Shown here in pieces: positions 7,832-15,760 of a stretch of 32,798 nt of DNA. The notes beneath the pieces were generated by a model. That model made no database searches. It was not told the origin of the DNA and saw only the letters and a list, made by a program, of their open reading frames with translations. The DNA is from Bacillota bacterium (GTDB lineage Bacteria; Bacillota; Clostridia; Saccharofermentanales; Fastidiosipilaceae), in assembly GCA_023388435.1 (NCBI GenBank), contig JAEWGG010000024.1, positions 1 to 32,798 on the forward strand. The letters are read 5' to 3'. The translations under genes were made by a program, and so were the position numbers. Position 1 is the first letter of the stretch. Every line of letters starts with the position of its first letter.

Positions 7832-10093
7832 TCAGAAACCGCCGTTCGGGTCGCTGTAGGGGTCGTAGGCCCCAGACTGCGGAGGCGTCGACGGCGCGGC
7901 GGGCATCGGCGGCGCGGCGGGCGTCGGCGGCGCGGCGTGCGTCGGCGGCGCGGCAGGCGGGACGCTCGGCACCTCCAGCTGTATGGGCTGCTCTCCAGCC
8001 TCGGCCTCCGCCACCACGGGGGGAGCTGTGGCTACAGGCTCCACATCCACGCTTGCCGGGTCTGGCCCCGCTGGGGCAGCGAAGGGATCGCCAGCGAAGA
8101 GATCTTCCTGCGGGACGGCCACCTGCTGGAAGGTCCCCGGATACTGCGGCACAGGGGCTGCCACTGGCACAGCCTGTGTCGGCGGCTGGGCAAGGCGGCG
8201 CTTCTTCGCCCGGCGGCAGAGCAGAATGATGATAAGAATGATGAGAAGCAGGACGAGGAGGACAATGCCCAGCGTAATCGCCACCGCCCAGATGTGCAGG
8301 CCCTGGACACGCCAGGCGTATCTGGCCTCCACTGAGTAGCTCGCCACATCACCGCTCTTTTTGTCCACCTGGGGCCGCAGCTCCATGCTATAGCCTCCAG
8401 CCTCATTTTTTTCAAAGCCCCCGTTCTTGCCTTCTGGCTCAACCGAGCCGCGCAGGGGGGCCTGCAGCTCATAGCTGTCGGGCGTGTAGCCCCGGCTCTT
8501 GACCTGCATGACCAGGAGCCATTCGTAGTGGAAGAGGTCCGTCTTGCGATAGATCATGACAGGGAGCAGGTCTGCCAGTTCAGACGGCAGTTTCTCGGAC
8601 GCTCCATCCGCGCCAGTCCCATCCTTGAGTTCTTCCAGGACATCTTCAGAGTCTTTGCCCAAGATGCTACCCTCAAGAACTTCTTCGGCCTCCTCCTCAG
8701 TACCTCTGAACGTCTCGCTCTGACCCGAAAAACAGAGTTCAATGGCCTCCTGCTCCTGGCCGTCCTCCCCCTTATAACTGGCGTCCCTGACCTCAGCGCT
8801 CCCCTTATAGTAGGCCTCGAGCTGCTTCTTCACCTGATCTCTGCTGCCTGGCAGCAGGGCATAGGTCCTGACCACCTGGTACGCCCCGCCAGCGCCCAGT
8901 TCCACACGCGTGTGCCTGGCCTGGGGCAGGATGCGCAGTGGGCCCGCCGCCTTGATACTGATCTTGCCCTCTTCCGGGCTGTAGTCCAAGCTCAGACTTG
9001 GGCCCAGCTCCTCTGGCTGTCCCTCCCCCTTGCGGATATAGCTGCTGGCGTACTTCTTCAGACCCTCTATAGAGTCCTTGGCCCCTGTCCCGCTCTGGGA
9101 CAGCTCATAACTCGGAAGGTAGATATGGCGCTGGACCGTTCTGGACCCGCCGCCAAAAACGCCTAAGTCCATCTGCTCCTCAAGCGTGAATTGGGCCTCC
9201 CAGGCCTTATCTGCGCTCGGCTCCAGACTCAGGGCCAGGCTGTAGTTCTCGTCATGCAAGAAGGCTCTGGTCGCCTTAGTAATCTGTTCCAGGTCGCCCT
9301 CAACGCTGTAGAGCCAGCGCAGGTCGTCCTCCGACTTTTTCTTCAAGATCTGCTCCGTGAAGCCCTGGTCCTTGACCAGCTTGGACCAGGCTTTGACCGA
9401 CTCCGCATTCTGGGCCTCCTGCTCCGATGTGAAGCAGAAGACCTGGCGAAACTTCGTCTCACCCAGGCGATAGAGGTTTATCTCATAGGGGCGCAGGAGG
9501 GGATCCACGTAGATTTCGGCCTCCCCGTTGTACAACTCGCTCTTCTTATCCCCCATCTTCAGCATGGAACCCGAGGAATTAAAGACGGAGTGTACATCGG
9601 TCAGGTTGTCGACCAGGCCCGCCTTGGCCACCGACTCCGGAATCCAGTCCAGAATCTCGTCATTCGTGACGTTTTCCTTAATCTTATATACCGTTGTGAA
9701 GGGCGTCTGAGTCTGGTCGATGTCCGTTTCCAGCTCCAGCGTCTTGCCTGACTTACCCTTGGCCAGGCTGGCGTTGATCTTCTTCACATACTCATCCTTG
9801 TTGGCAAAAGTCAGCGTCAGACTCAGCTTGCCATCGCCCTCCTGCTTGAGCTCCATGCCCTCGGGCTTGTTCTCATTCAGCAACTTGACCAGGGCTTCCT
9901 CACCGCCACGTATTTTTTCCAGATGGCTGCTGCTGAGCGTCGCTGTAAAGACCCGCTGGCCCTTAAAACCTGGTTCCACATCCAGCTGTGACGTGTACCG
10001 CACGCCGCTACAGGCGAAGCAGGCCAGAGCCATCAGCAGGGACAGGAGCAGACAGCCCAAGCGGCTCCTGAGACTCAGTCTTCTTGTCCTCAT
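7832..10093 (-). CDS. Membrane-anchored LppM/DUF3153-like protein with Pro/Ala-rich cytoplasmic tail
   Basis: Function unknown. The 753-residue product has a signal peptide (1-28, positively charged then hydrophobic, ending ALACFACSG), where Cys25 or Cys28 could be lipidated although neither site is a clean lipobox. The next about 170 residues (VRYTSQLDVEPGFKGQRVF onward) resemble the LppM/DUF3153 fold found in Gram-positive envelope lipoproteins. A long extracytoplasmic Ser/Glu/Lys-rich region follows, then one strong membrane helix (about 599-626) with a basic stop-transfer (RRAKKRR), and a 127-residue Pro/Ala-rich tail that must be cytoplasmic if the signal peptide is used. The tail holds four 6-residue repeats of the type AAPPTP. 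The start at 10093 has AGGAGG 7 nt upstream; a 54-nt upstream extension lacks support. It is divergent from the DUF2207 gene. The family call is by pattern only. Confidence 0.75.
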   Translation of the reverse strand: MRTRRLSLRSRLGCLLLSLLMALACFACSGVRYTSQLDVEPGFKGQRVFTATLSSSHLEKIRGGEEALVKLLNENKPEGMELKQEGDGKLSLTLTFANKDEYVKKINASLAKGKSGKTLELETDIDQTQTPFTTVYKIKENVTNDEILDWIPESVAKAGLVDNLTDVHSVFNSSGSMLKMGDKKSELYNGEAEIYVDPLLRPYEINLYRLGETKFRQVFCFTSEQEAQNAESVKAWSKLVKDQGFTEQILKKKSEDDLRWLYSVEGDLEQITKATRAFLHDENYSLALSLEPSADKAWEAQFTLEEQMDLGVFGGGSRTVQRHIYLPSYELSQSGTGAKDSIEGLKKYASSYIRKGEGQPEELGPSLSLDYSPEEGKISIKAAGPLRILPQARHTRVELGAGGAYQVVRTYALLPGSRDQVKKQLEAYYKGSAEVRDASYKGEDGQEQEAIELCFSGQSETFRGTEEEAEEVLEGSILGKDSEDVLEELKDGTGADGASEKLPSELADLLPVMIYRKTDLFHYEWLLVMQVKSRGYTPDSYELQAPLRGSVEPEGKNGGFEKNEAGGYSMELRPQVDKKSGDVASYSVEARYAWRVQGLHIWAVAITLGIVLLVLLLIILIIILLCRRAKKRRLAQPPTQAVPVAAPVPQYPGTFQQVAVPQEDLFAGDPFAAPAGPDPASVDVEPVATAPPVVAEAEAGEQPIQLEVPSVPPAAPPTHAAPPTPAAPPMPAAPSTPPQSGAYDPYSDPNGGF
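7883..7954 (-). repeat. Four tandem 18-nt repeats encoding a Pro/Ala tail
   Basis: Four in-frame 18-nt units, very rich in G+C, encode AAPPTH, AAPPTP, AAPPMP and AAPSTP in the cytoplasmic tail of the LppM-like protein. The high identity between units suggests recent slippage expansion and possible copy-number variation between strains. Confidence 0.85.
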
Positions 10094-10162
10094 ACGTTGT
10101 CCTCCTTGGAGAGATGGAAGTCCTCGTCCCGTTGCCCCCCCTGGCACAGGACCGTGTTTATC

Positions 10163-10168
10163 ATTATA
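10163..10168 (-). promoter_or_regulatory. -10 element for the LppM-like gene
   Basis: The minus strand reads TATAAT inside a TATATAATGATA context, about 70 nt before the start codon. The -35 position holds only a weak match (TCAGCA, 17-bp spacing). It forms a divergent promoter region with the DUF2207 gene. Confidence 0.45.
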
Positions 10169-10203
10169 TAGGAAAGTCCTTCTACTGCTGAATCCGAAGC
10201 GAG

Positions 10204-10211
10204 GCTATAAT
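10204..10211 (+). promoter_or_regulatory. -10 element for the DUF2207 gene
   Basis: GCTATAAT contains a perfect TATAAT (10206-10211) with no clear -35. It overlaps an in-frame ATG at 10210, which therefore would not be transcribed and cannot be the start. The expected RNA start is near 10218. Confidence 0.5.
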
Positions 10212-10263
10212 GAGGGACAGAACGGCAGCGAGAGCCGAAGCCTATATCGGGAGAGTGTCCAGC

Positions 10264-12306
10264 ATGTTTGCACGTAAACAAGAAGAAAGCAGAACCGCCC
10301 ATTGTCCGCAGCCCGGCCGGCTGCTGCTATGGGGCCTGCTCCTGCTCGTCAGTATCGGGCTATTCTCCTGGCCCCGCCCCCTCAGCGCGACAAGCGTTGA
10401 GAGCTCCACAGCCAGATCCAGCTCCAGCAACACAGCTGCTGCGGACACGGAACACAGCAGCCCACGGTCCCCCTTTTCTCCAGCCCATACGGAGGACGAG
10501 CTTCTGGGGCCGCGCATCCCCCAGGATTACTCGGGGCTCTGGTCCATCTTCGTCAGCGTTGAGCTCGCCAATGACGGCTCAGCCGAGATCACTGAGTACT
10601 GGCAGGCCCGCTTCCCAGAAAACAGTGACAAGACCGAACTCTACATCCCCAAGCGCTTCAAAGAACTGGGCTTCGTGTCCGAATCTCTACAGGTCCGCGC
10701 AGCCCCAGCCTATGATGCCCAGGGGCAGCCCTACGCTTTTGGCCAGCTCCCCTGGCAAGACTTCCGCTCCCTTGCTGAGCGCTGGGATCCAGACGCCTCC
10801 TTTCAAGAAAAGCGCTATACCTGTGGAATCCACAGAGCGGACGCTCAGACAGACGAGCTCTGTTTTGGCATCTCCGAACGTGGGCAGGCCCTCGTCTACG
10901 CCGTGCAGTACCAGATTCGCCATGCTGTCTGGCGCTTCACGGACGGCGCAAAAGGAAACAATATTCGCTTCGTCAATGACCAGCTCTCCCCCAGCCCCCG
11001 CCATGCGGGCGTACACCTCTACCTCGCTGACGGCCGGGATCTGATCGCCGGAGAGAACGCCCGTATCTGGGGCTTCGGTTTCAAGGGGCGGGTGGGGACC
11101 ATTGAGGACCACAGCAAGCTCTTCAGCTCCGCCCCCCACCATCTGCTGGCCCTGGCCGATCCCATGACCTTTAGTCGAAAAGCGCACATGACCCTCGTTT
11201 TTGAGCTGGACGACCCGCAGATTCAGGCCGCCCCAGACCCCTTGGAACGCAGTTTCGAAAATGTGAAGAATACCGCCTTCCGTAACTCTTCTTATGAAAA
11301 GAAAAAAAGAGGCCCTCTCAGCAAGCTCCTCATCCGCATTATGTCCCTCTGCATAGCAGGCGCGTTCGGCGCTTACATACACAAATTTTTTCTAGAGGTT
11401 TCAGGCCAGCGTATCATCCCTCTACGCAGACCCCGGAAAATACGCAAACCCGAAGCCTGCTCCGCAGAGCCCCCCTTCGATGGCGACTTCCTGCTCTGCT
11501 ACTATTTCGCGACCCAGCGCAGTTTGACCAAAAAAGTGGCCGAAAACGGCCAGGCCTATTTCTCCGCCCTCCTGCTTGACTGGATACGCCAGGGGGCCAT
11601 CCAAACAGTGACCCCGGTAAAGGCCAATGGAAAAAAGGATTATTCCAAGACTCAGCTGCTCCTGCTGAAACGGCCCCAGCACTTCGCCTACGACTTCGCC
11701 TCGGATTACTGGGATCTACTCTGTGAAATCGTCCTGCAAAAAGGAGAAAACGCCGCGCTCGGAGCAAAAGATTTCAAGACTTTTTTTCAGAAAAAAGCGA
11801 ATTGCAAAATCTCAGTGGAGCTTTTTGCCAAGCTGAAAAAGAGCATTCCAGCCGCACTGACACAGGGGCACTATGGGGAAATCCGCGGCCTGCTGTTTAA
11901 GAAATTCCATCTCAACTCCAGAGGCCTGAGTGCCGCTTCCCAGTTCCTGGCCTTCCAGGACTACCTCCTCAACTATTCGCTCCACAACACGCGCGAGGCC
12001 TATGAGGCCGCCGTCTGGGATCAGCTCCTCGTCTCTGCGGCAGCCTGCGGCTGTGCGAAGCAGGCCTTCCAGCAGATGCGAAACCTCGTCCCCGAGTACC
12101 AGTTTGCGGCGGAGGTAAATTCCTCAGACAGCCTCTTCGACACCTATTACTTCTTCAGTTTCCTCGACCATCTGACCCGTGGGACGCTGCCGCGCAGCAC
12201 GAGCTCAAACTCCAGCTTCTTTGGCTCATCCGGTGGCGGAGGCTTCTCCTCCTTCGGCGGTGGGTCCGGCTTCTCCGGGGGGAGCTCCGGCGGCGGGGCG
12301 CGCTGA
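10264..12306 (+). CDS. DUF2207 domain-containing membrane protein
   Basis: Predicted envelope protein of unknown function, 680 residues. It has a signal peptide or anchor (about 18-42, LLLWGLLLLVSIGLFSW), then a Ser-rich linker and a DUF2207-type extracytoplasmic domain (about 88-340) that starts YSGLWSIFVSVELANDGSAEITEYW. One membrane helix follows (about 354-376), then a mostly soluble region of about 270 residues. The last 30 residues are a Gly/Ser/Phe run (GGGGFSSFGGGSGFSGG), typical of this family. Many DUF2207 proteins have two adjacent central helices, but I see only one clear helix. The start at 10264 (GGGAG 10 nt upstream) is preferred to 10210, which lies in the -10 box. It is alone in its transcription unit and divergent from the LppM-like gene, another large envelope protein. 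Confidence 0.82.
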   Translation: MFARKQEESRTAHCPQPGRLLLWGLLLLVSIGLFSWPRPLSATSVESSTARSSSSNTAAADTEHSSPRSPFSPAHTEDELLGPRIPQDYSGLWSIFVSVELANDGSAEITEYWQARFPENSDKTELYIPKRFKELGFVSESLQVRAAPAYDAQGQPYAFGQLPWQDFRSLAERWDPDASFQEKRYTCGIHRADAQTDELCFGISERGQALVYAVQYQIRHAVWRFTDGAKGNNIRFVNDQLSPSPRHAGVHLYLADGRDLIAGENARIWGFGFKGRVGTIEDHSKLFSSAPHHLLALADPMTFSRKAHMTLVFELDDPQIQAAPDPLERSFENVKNTAFRNSSYEKKKRGPLSKLLIRIMSLCIAGAFGAYIHKFFLEVSGQRIIPLRRPRKIRKPEACSAEPPFDGDFLLCYYFATQRSLTKKVAENGQAYFSALLLDWIRQGAIQTVTPVKANGKKDYSKTQLLLLKRPQHFAYDFASDYWDLLCEIVLQKGENAALGAKDFKTFFQKKANCKISVELFAKLKKSIPAALTQGHYGEIRGLLFKKFHLNSRGLSAASQFLAFQDYLLNYSLHNTREAYEAAVWDQLLVSAAACGCAKQAFQQMRNLVPEYQFAAEVNSSDSLFDTYYFFSFLDHLTRGTLPRSTSSNSSFFGSSGGGGFSSFGGGSGFSGGSSGGGAR

Positions 12307-12331
12307 GGCCTGGTGCAGCTGTCTCCAATAC

Positions 12332-12357
12332 GGAATGGAAACTGAGCCCTCCATTCC
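12332..12357 (+). terminator. Hairpin after the DUF2207 gene
   Basis: A perfect 8-bp stem (GGAATGGA 12332-12339 with TCCATTCC 12350-12357, 10-nt loop) lies 25 nt after the stop. It is followed by C-rich sequence and not by T, so it is a weak terminator at best. No T-box leader for leuS fits in this 116-nt gap. Confidence 0.35.
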
Positions 12358-12375
12358 CCCCCTACTATAGGCTGA

Positions 12376-12383
12376 GCTATAAT
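12376..12383 (+). promoter_or_regulatory. -10 element for leuS
   Basis: GCTATAAT with a perfect TATAAT hexamer (12378-12383) lies 39 nt before the leuS start. The -35 position is C-rich and does not match. Confidence 0.45.
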
Positions 12384-12422
12384 TGGAAGAAGTTTAATCA
12401 TAAAAGTGAGGTATTCCCCCAG

Positions 12423-14921
12423 ATGGCACAGTATGAGCATCTGCCCGTTGAACAGAAATGGCAGCAGGCCTGGGAAGAGGCCGCCTGCTACCAGGCGACA
12501 AATGACGATGAGCGCGAGAAGTTTTACTGCCTCGTCGAGTTCCCCTACCCCTCAGGCGAAGGCCTGCACGTCGGTCACCCCCGCTCCTATACGGCGCTGG
12601 ACGTCGTGGCCCGCTACAAGCGCATGCAGGGCCTGAACGTACTCTACCCCATGGGCTGGGACGCCTTCGGCCTGCCTACGGAAAACTACGCCATCAAGAA
12701 TCACATCCACCCGGCCCTGGTCACAGAACGCAATGTGGCCCGCTTCAAATCACAGCTCCAATCCCTCGGCTGCTCCTTCGACTGGTCACGGGAAATCAAC
12801 ACCACAGATCCCAAGTACTATAAGTGGACACAGTGGATTTTTCTCCAACTCTTCAAGCACGGCCTGGCCTATAAAAAAGAAATGGCCGTAAACTGGTGCC
12901 CCTCATGTAAATGTGTGCTGGCCAATGAGGAGGTGGTCCAGGGCTCCTGCGAGCGCTGTGGCAGCACGGTCATTCGGCGTGTTAAGTCCCAGTGGATGCT
13001 GCGCATCACGGACTATGCCGAGAAACTCTTGGAGGGCCTGGACGAGGTCAACTTCGTCGAGCGCGTCAAGACCCAACAGCGCAACTGGATTGGCCGCTCC
13101 GAAGGCGCGGAAATCGACTTCCCCTGTCTCCCTGAGAACCAGGACAGCGGCGCGGAGAGCGCCCAGACCGTGCGGATTTTTACCACCCGCCCAGACACCC
13201 TCTTCGGTGCGACCTATATGGTCTTTGCCCCGGAACATCCCTATGTCCATCACTGCCTGGACCAGGGCCTGCTGCGCAATGCGGAGGAGGTGGAGGCCTA
13301 CCGCCTCCAGGCCAGCCAGAAGTCAGACTTCGACCGCGGCGAGATGAATAAGGAGAAGACCGGCGTGCGCCTGGAAGGGGTCACGGCCCGCAATCCCATC
13401 AGCGGGGAGGCCCTGCCCATCTATATCGCTGACTATGTCCTCATTTCTTATGGGACGGGGGCCATCATGGCAGTCCCCGCCCACGATGAGCGCGACTGGG
13501 CCTTCGCCCGAGCCCATGGTCTGCCGCTGCGGGAAGTCATCGCCGGCGGGAATCCGGAGCAGGAGGCCTATACGGATACCCAGAGCGGCCAGCTCGTCAA
13601 CTCAGATTTCCTGAATGGCCTGGAAGTGGCCGAGGCCAAAGAGCGCATCATCGCCCGCTTGGAGGAACTGGGCCTGGGCAGCCGCAAGGTGAACTACAAG
13701 CTGCGCGACTGGGTTTTCTCCCGGCAGCGCTACTGGGGCGAGCCCATCCCCATGGTCTACTGTGAGCACTGCGGCTGGCAGCCTCTTCCGGAGTCCGAAC
13801 TCCCCCTCGAATTGCCTCAAGTGGAATCCTACGAACCAGGGCCGGATGGCGAATCCCCCCTGGCCGCCCTCGAAGACTGGAAGCGCTGCAGCTGCCCCAA
13901 GTGTGGGGGCCCCGCCCAGCGCGAGACCGACACCATGCCCCAGTGGGCCGGCTCCTCCTGGTACTTCCTGCGCTACATGGATCCTCATAACGACCAGGCC
14001 CTGGCCTCTCCGGAAGCCCTCGCCTACTGGTCCCCTGTCGACTGGTACAACGGAGGTATGGAACACACCACCCTCCACCTCCTCTACTCGCGCTTCTGGC
14101 ACAAGTTCCTCCACGACATCGGGGTAGTTCCCACAGCTGAGCCCTATAGCAAGCGCAGCTCCCACGGCATGATCCTCGGTGAGGACGGGCAGAAGATGTC
14201 CAAGTCCCGCGGCAATGTCATCAATCCTGACGAAATCGTAGAGAACTACGGCGCCGATACCATGCGCCTCTATGAGATGTTCATCGGCGACTTCGAGAAG
14301 CCTGCACCCTGGAGCACCAAGGGCATCCGTGGCTGCCGCCGCTTCGTCGAGCGCATCTGGAATCTCCACGAGCTTTACACAGGGGAGGAGGCACTGCGCC
14401 CCAACCTCGCCCGCAGCTTCCACAAGACGATCCGCAAGGTGGGGCGGGATATCGAGCAGCTCAAGAACAACACCGCCATCGCCGCCCTGATGAGCCTGCT
14501 CAATGAGATCTATGCCACAGGCTCCGTCAGCGCGGAGGAGCTGAGCCTCTTCTGCCGCCTGCTCAGCCCCTTTGCCCCCCATATTGCCGAGGAGCTGGCC
14601 CAGCGCTGCCGCCTCCTGGACTATGTCCAGGCCAGGCAGGCTGAGATCCTGCCCCGCGAGGAGCGCCACCGCCCCTTCGTCTGCCGCTGGCAGTGGCCCC
14701 AGTATGATGAGGAGCTCTGCCGTGACGCGGAGATCCAAATCGCCATCCAGGTGAACGGCAAAGTTCGCGCCAAGATGCTGATCCCAGCCGAGCTGGACCA
14801 GGCCGAGGTCCTGGCCCGAGCCAAGGCAGAGCCGCAGATCCAGGCCCAGCTCCAGGACAAGCAGCTCGTAAAAGAAATCTACATCCCCGGCCGTCTGGTG
14901 AACCTCGTCGCCAGAACCTGA
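12423..14921 (+). CDS. leuS: Leucyl-tRNA synthetase
   Basis: Class I aminoacyl-tRNA synthetase that charges tRNA-Leu with leucine in the cytoplasm. The 832-residue protein has the bacterial length. The HIGH motif is HVGH (49-52), the zinc-type insertion shows CPSCKCVLANEEVVQGSCERC (from about 159), the CP1 editing domain has TTRPDTLFGATY and GTGAIMAVPAHDERDWAFA, and the KMSKS motif is exact (591-595). The C-terminal anticodon-binding domain is complete and ends in VKEIYIPGRLVNLV, as is usual. GAGG lies 11 nt upstream of the ATG. The ECF S component follows 68 nt downstream on the same strand. Confidence 0.99.
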   Translation: MAQYEHLPVEQKWQQAWEEAACYQATNDDEREKFYCLVEFPYPSGEGLHVGHPRSYTALDVVARYKRMQGLNVLYPMGWDAFGLPTENYAIKNHIHPALVTERNVARFKSQLQSLGCSFDWSREINTTDPKYYKWTQWIFLQLFKHGLAYKKEMAVNWCPSCKCVLANEEVVQGSCERCGSTVIRRVKSQWMLRITDYAEKLLEGLDEVNFVERVKTQQRNWIGRSEGAEIDFPCLPENQDSGAESAQTVRIFTTRPDTLFGATYMVFAPEHPYVHHCLDQGLLRNAEEVEAYRLQASQKSDFDRGEMNKEKTGVRLEGVTARNPISGEALPIYIADYVLISYGTGAIMAVPAHDERDWAFARAHGLPLREVIAGGNPEQEAYTDTQSGQLVNSDFLNGLEVAEAKERIIARLEELGLGSRKVNYKLRDWVFSRQRYWGEPIPMVYCEHCGWQPLPESELPLELPQVESYEPGPDGESPLAALEDWKRCSCPKCGGPAQRETDTMPQWAGSSWYFLRYMDPHNDQALASPEALAYWSPVDWYNGGMEHTTLHLLYSRFWHKFLHDIGVVPTAEPYSKRSSHGMILGEDGQKMSKSRGNVINPDEIVENYGADTMRLYEMFIGDFEKPAPWSTKGIRGCRRFVERIWNLHELYTGEEALRPNLARSFHKTIRKVGRDIEQLKNNTAIAALMSLLNEIYATGSVSAEELSLFCRLLSPFAPHIAEELAQRCRLLDYVQARQAEILPREERHRPFVCRWQWPQYDEELCRDAEIQIAIQVNGKVRAKMLIPAELDQAEVLARAKAEPQIQAQLQDKQLVKEIYIPGRLVNLVART

Positions 14922-14935
14922 GCACTTAGCATGAG

Positions 14936-14954
14936 GCGGCCCCAGCAGGGCCGC
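14936..14954 (+). terminator. GC-rich hairpin between leuS and the ECF gene
   Basis: A 7-bp perfect stem (GCGGCCC 14936-14942 with GGGCCGC 14948-14954, loop CAGCA) lies 14 nt after leuS. No T-tract follows, so it may only attenuate or stabilise the message. The downstream gene has its own strong ribosome binding site, and I see no separate promoter. Confidence 0.35.
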
Positions 14955-14989
14955 TTCAACCGTAATACCAGGAGGAAAAAGGAGCTAAC

Positions 14990-15682
14990 ATGTCTCTCTT
15001 CACCAAGCGCAGCAAGCGTTCCCAAGTCGCGGAGCCAGAGCCCCGCAGCGAGATCCAGAACCCTACGGGTAAGGAGATCCCACGGATTGACCAGCCTCAG
15101 CCCGGCCTCAGCGCCAGCCCCGAAACCGAGAAGGCCCTGAAGAAGAGCCGGCTCCAGCGCCAGCTGGATGTCCGTGTCCTTGCCATGGGCGGTCTTATGA
15201 CGGCCCTTGTCTTCGTCTTCACCTTTAGCCTCAAGATTCCCAGTGTCACCCAACAGGGCTATGTCCACGCTGGCGATGCCTTCGTCCTCCTCTCCGGCAT
15301 CCTCCTCGGCCCCCTGGTCGGCTTCATCTCCGCCGCCATGGGTTCAGCCCTGGCCGACCTCATCGGCGGCTATTTCATCTTTATCCCCGCCACCCTGGTC
15401 ATCAAGGGTCTGGAGGCCGTCCTCGCCTACCTCATTTACACCTTCGTCCTCCACCTCCTGGACAAGGAGCGCAGCAGCAACCGCGTCGTCGCCCTCATCG
15501 TGGCCGCCCTCCCCGCCTCCGCCTTCATGGTCTTCGGCTACTTCCTCTATGAGAGCCTGATTTTTAACCCGGGAACCGCCATCGCCAATATTCTCGGCAA
15601 TGTGGGACAGGCCGTCACCAGTATTGTCCTGGCCGCCCTGCTCGTCCTCCCCCTCGGCCTGATTGTCCGCTCAAAAAAATAG
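14990..15682 (+). CDS. ECF transporter S (substrate-binding) component
   Basis: Membrane substrate-capture subunit of an energy-coupling factor transporter, which takes up a vitamin or similar cofactor with the shared EcfA-EcfA'-EcfT module encoded elsewhere. Residues 65-230 form about six membrane segments, with the characteristic GYVHAGDAFVLLSGILLGP stretch and the small-residue-rich LVGFISAAMGSALADLIGGY helix, close to the riboflavin/HmpT-like ECF S group. The first 60 residues are hydrophilic (Lys/Arg/Pro/Glu) and unusual for S components, normally 170-200 residues long. The start is firm: AAAGGAG lies 5 nt before the ATG, and no ribosome binding site precedes the next Met at residue 66. 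No riboswitch is visible upstream, so the vitamin cannot be named. Confidence 0.85.
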   Translation: MSLFTKRSKRSQVAEPEPRSEIQNPTGKEIPRIDQPQPGLSASPETEKALKKSRLQRQLDVRVLAMGGLMTALVFVFTFSLKIPSVTQQGYVHAGDAFVLLSGILLGPLVGFISAAMGSALADLIGGYFIFIPATLVIKGLEAVLAYLIYTFVLHLLDKERSSNRVVALIVAALPASAFMVFGYFLYESLIFNPGTAIANILGNVGQAVTSIVLAALLVLPLGLIVRSKK

Positions 15683-15709
15683 CGGTCCCCCCAGGACCAG
15701 ACCACAGAG

Positions 15710-15738
15710 AAAAGCCGTCCTCCACAGGGACGGCTTTT
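15710..15738. terminator. Bidirectional Rho-independent terminator
   Basis: An 11-bp perfect stem (15710-15720 with 15728-15738, 7-nt loop) is flanked by A4 on the left and T4 on the right. It ends both the ECF gene (+) and the peptide-transporter operon (-). Confidence 0.9.
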
Positions 15739-15760
15739 CCAGTATGTACAGGCCCGCGCT

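Noticed and set aside
7670..8335. An Arg-rich frame on the plus strand over the Pro/Ala repeat
   Set aside because: The arginine runs are the complement of the 18-nt repeat units of the LppM-like gene.
12307..12422. Possible T-box riboswitch before leuS
   Set aside because: The gap is only 116 nt, has no T-box core sequence, and shows only a short hairpin without a competing terminator.
13602..14738. A 378-codon open frame antisense to leuS
   Set aside because: The sense strand encodes leuS with all motifs; the antisense product shows no recognisable pattern and no ribosome binding site.
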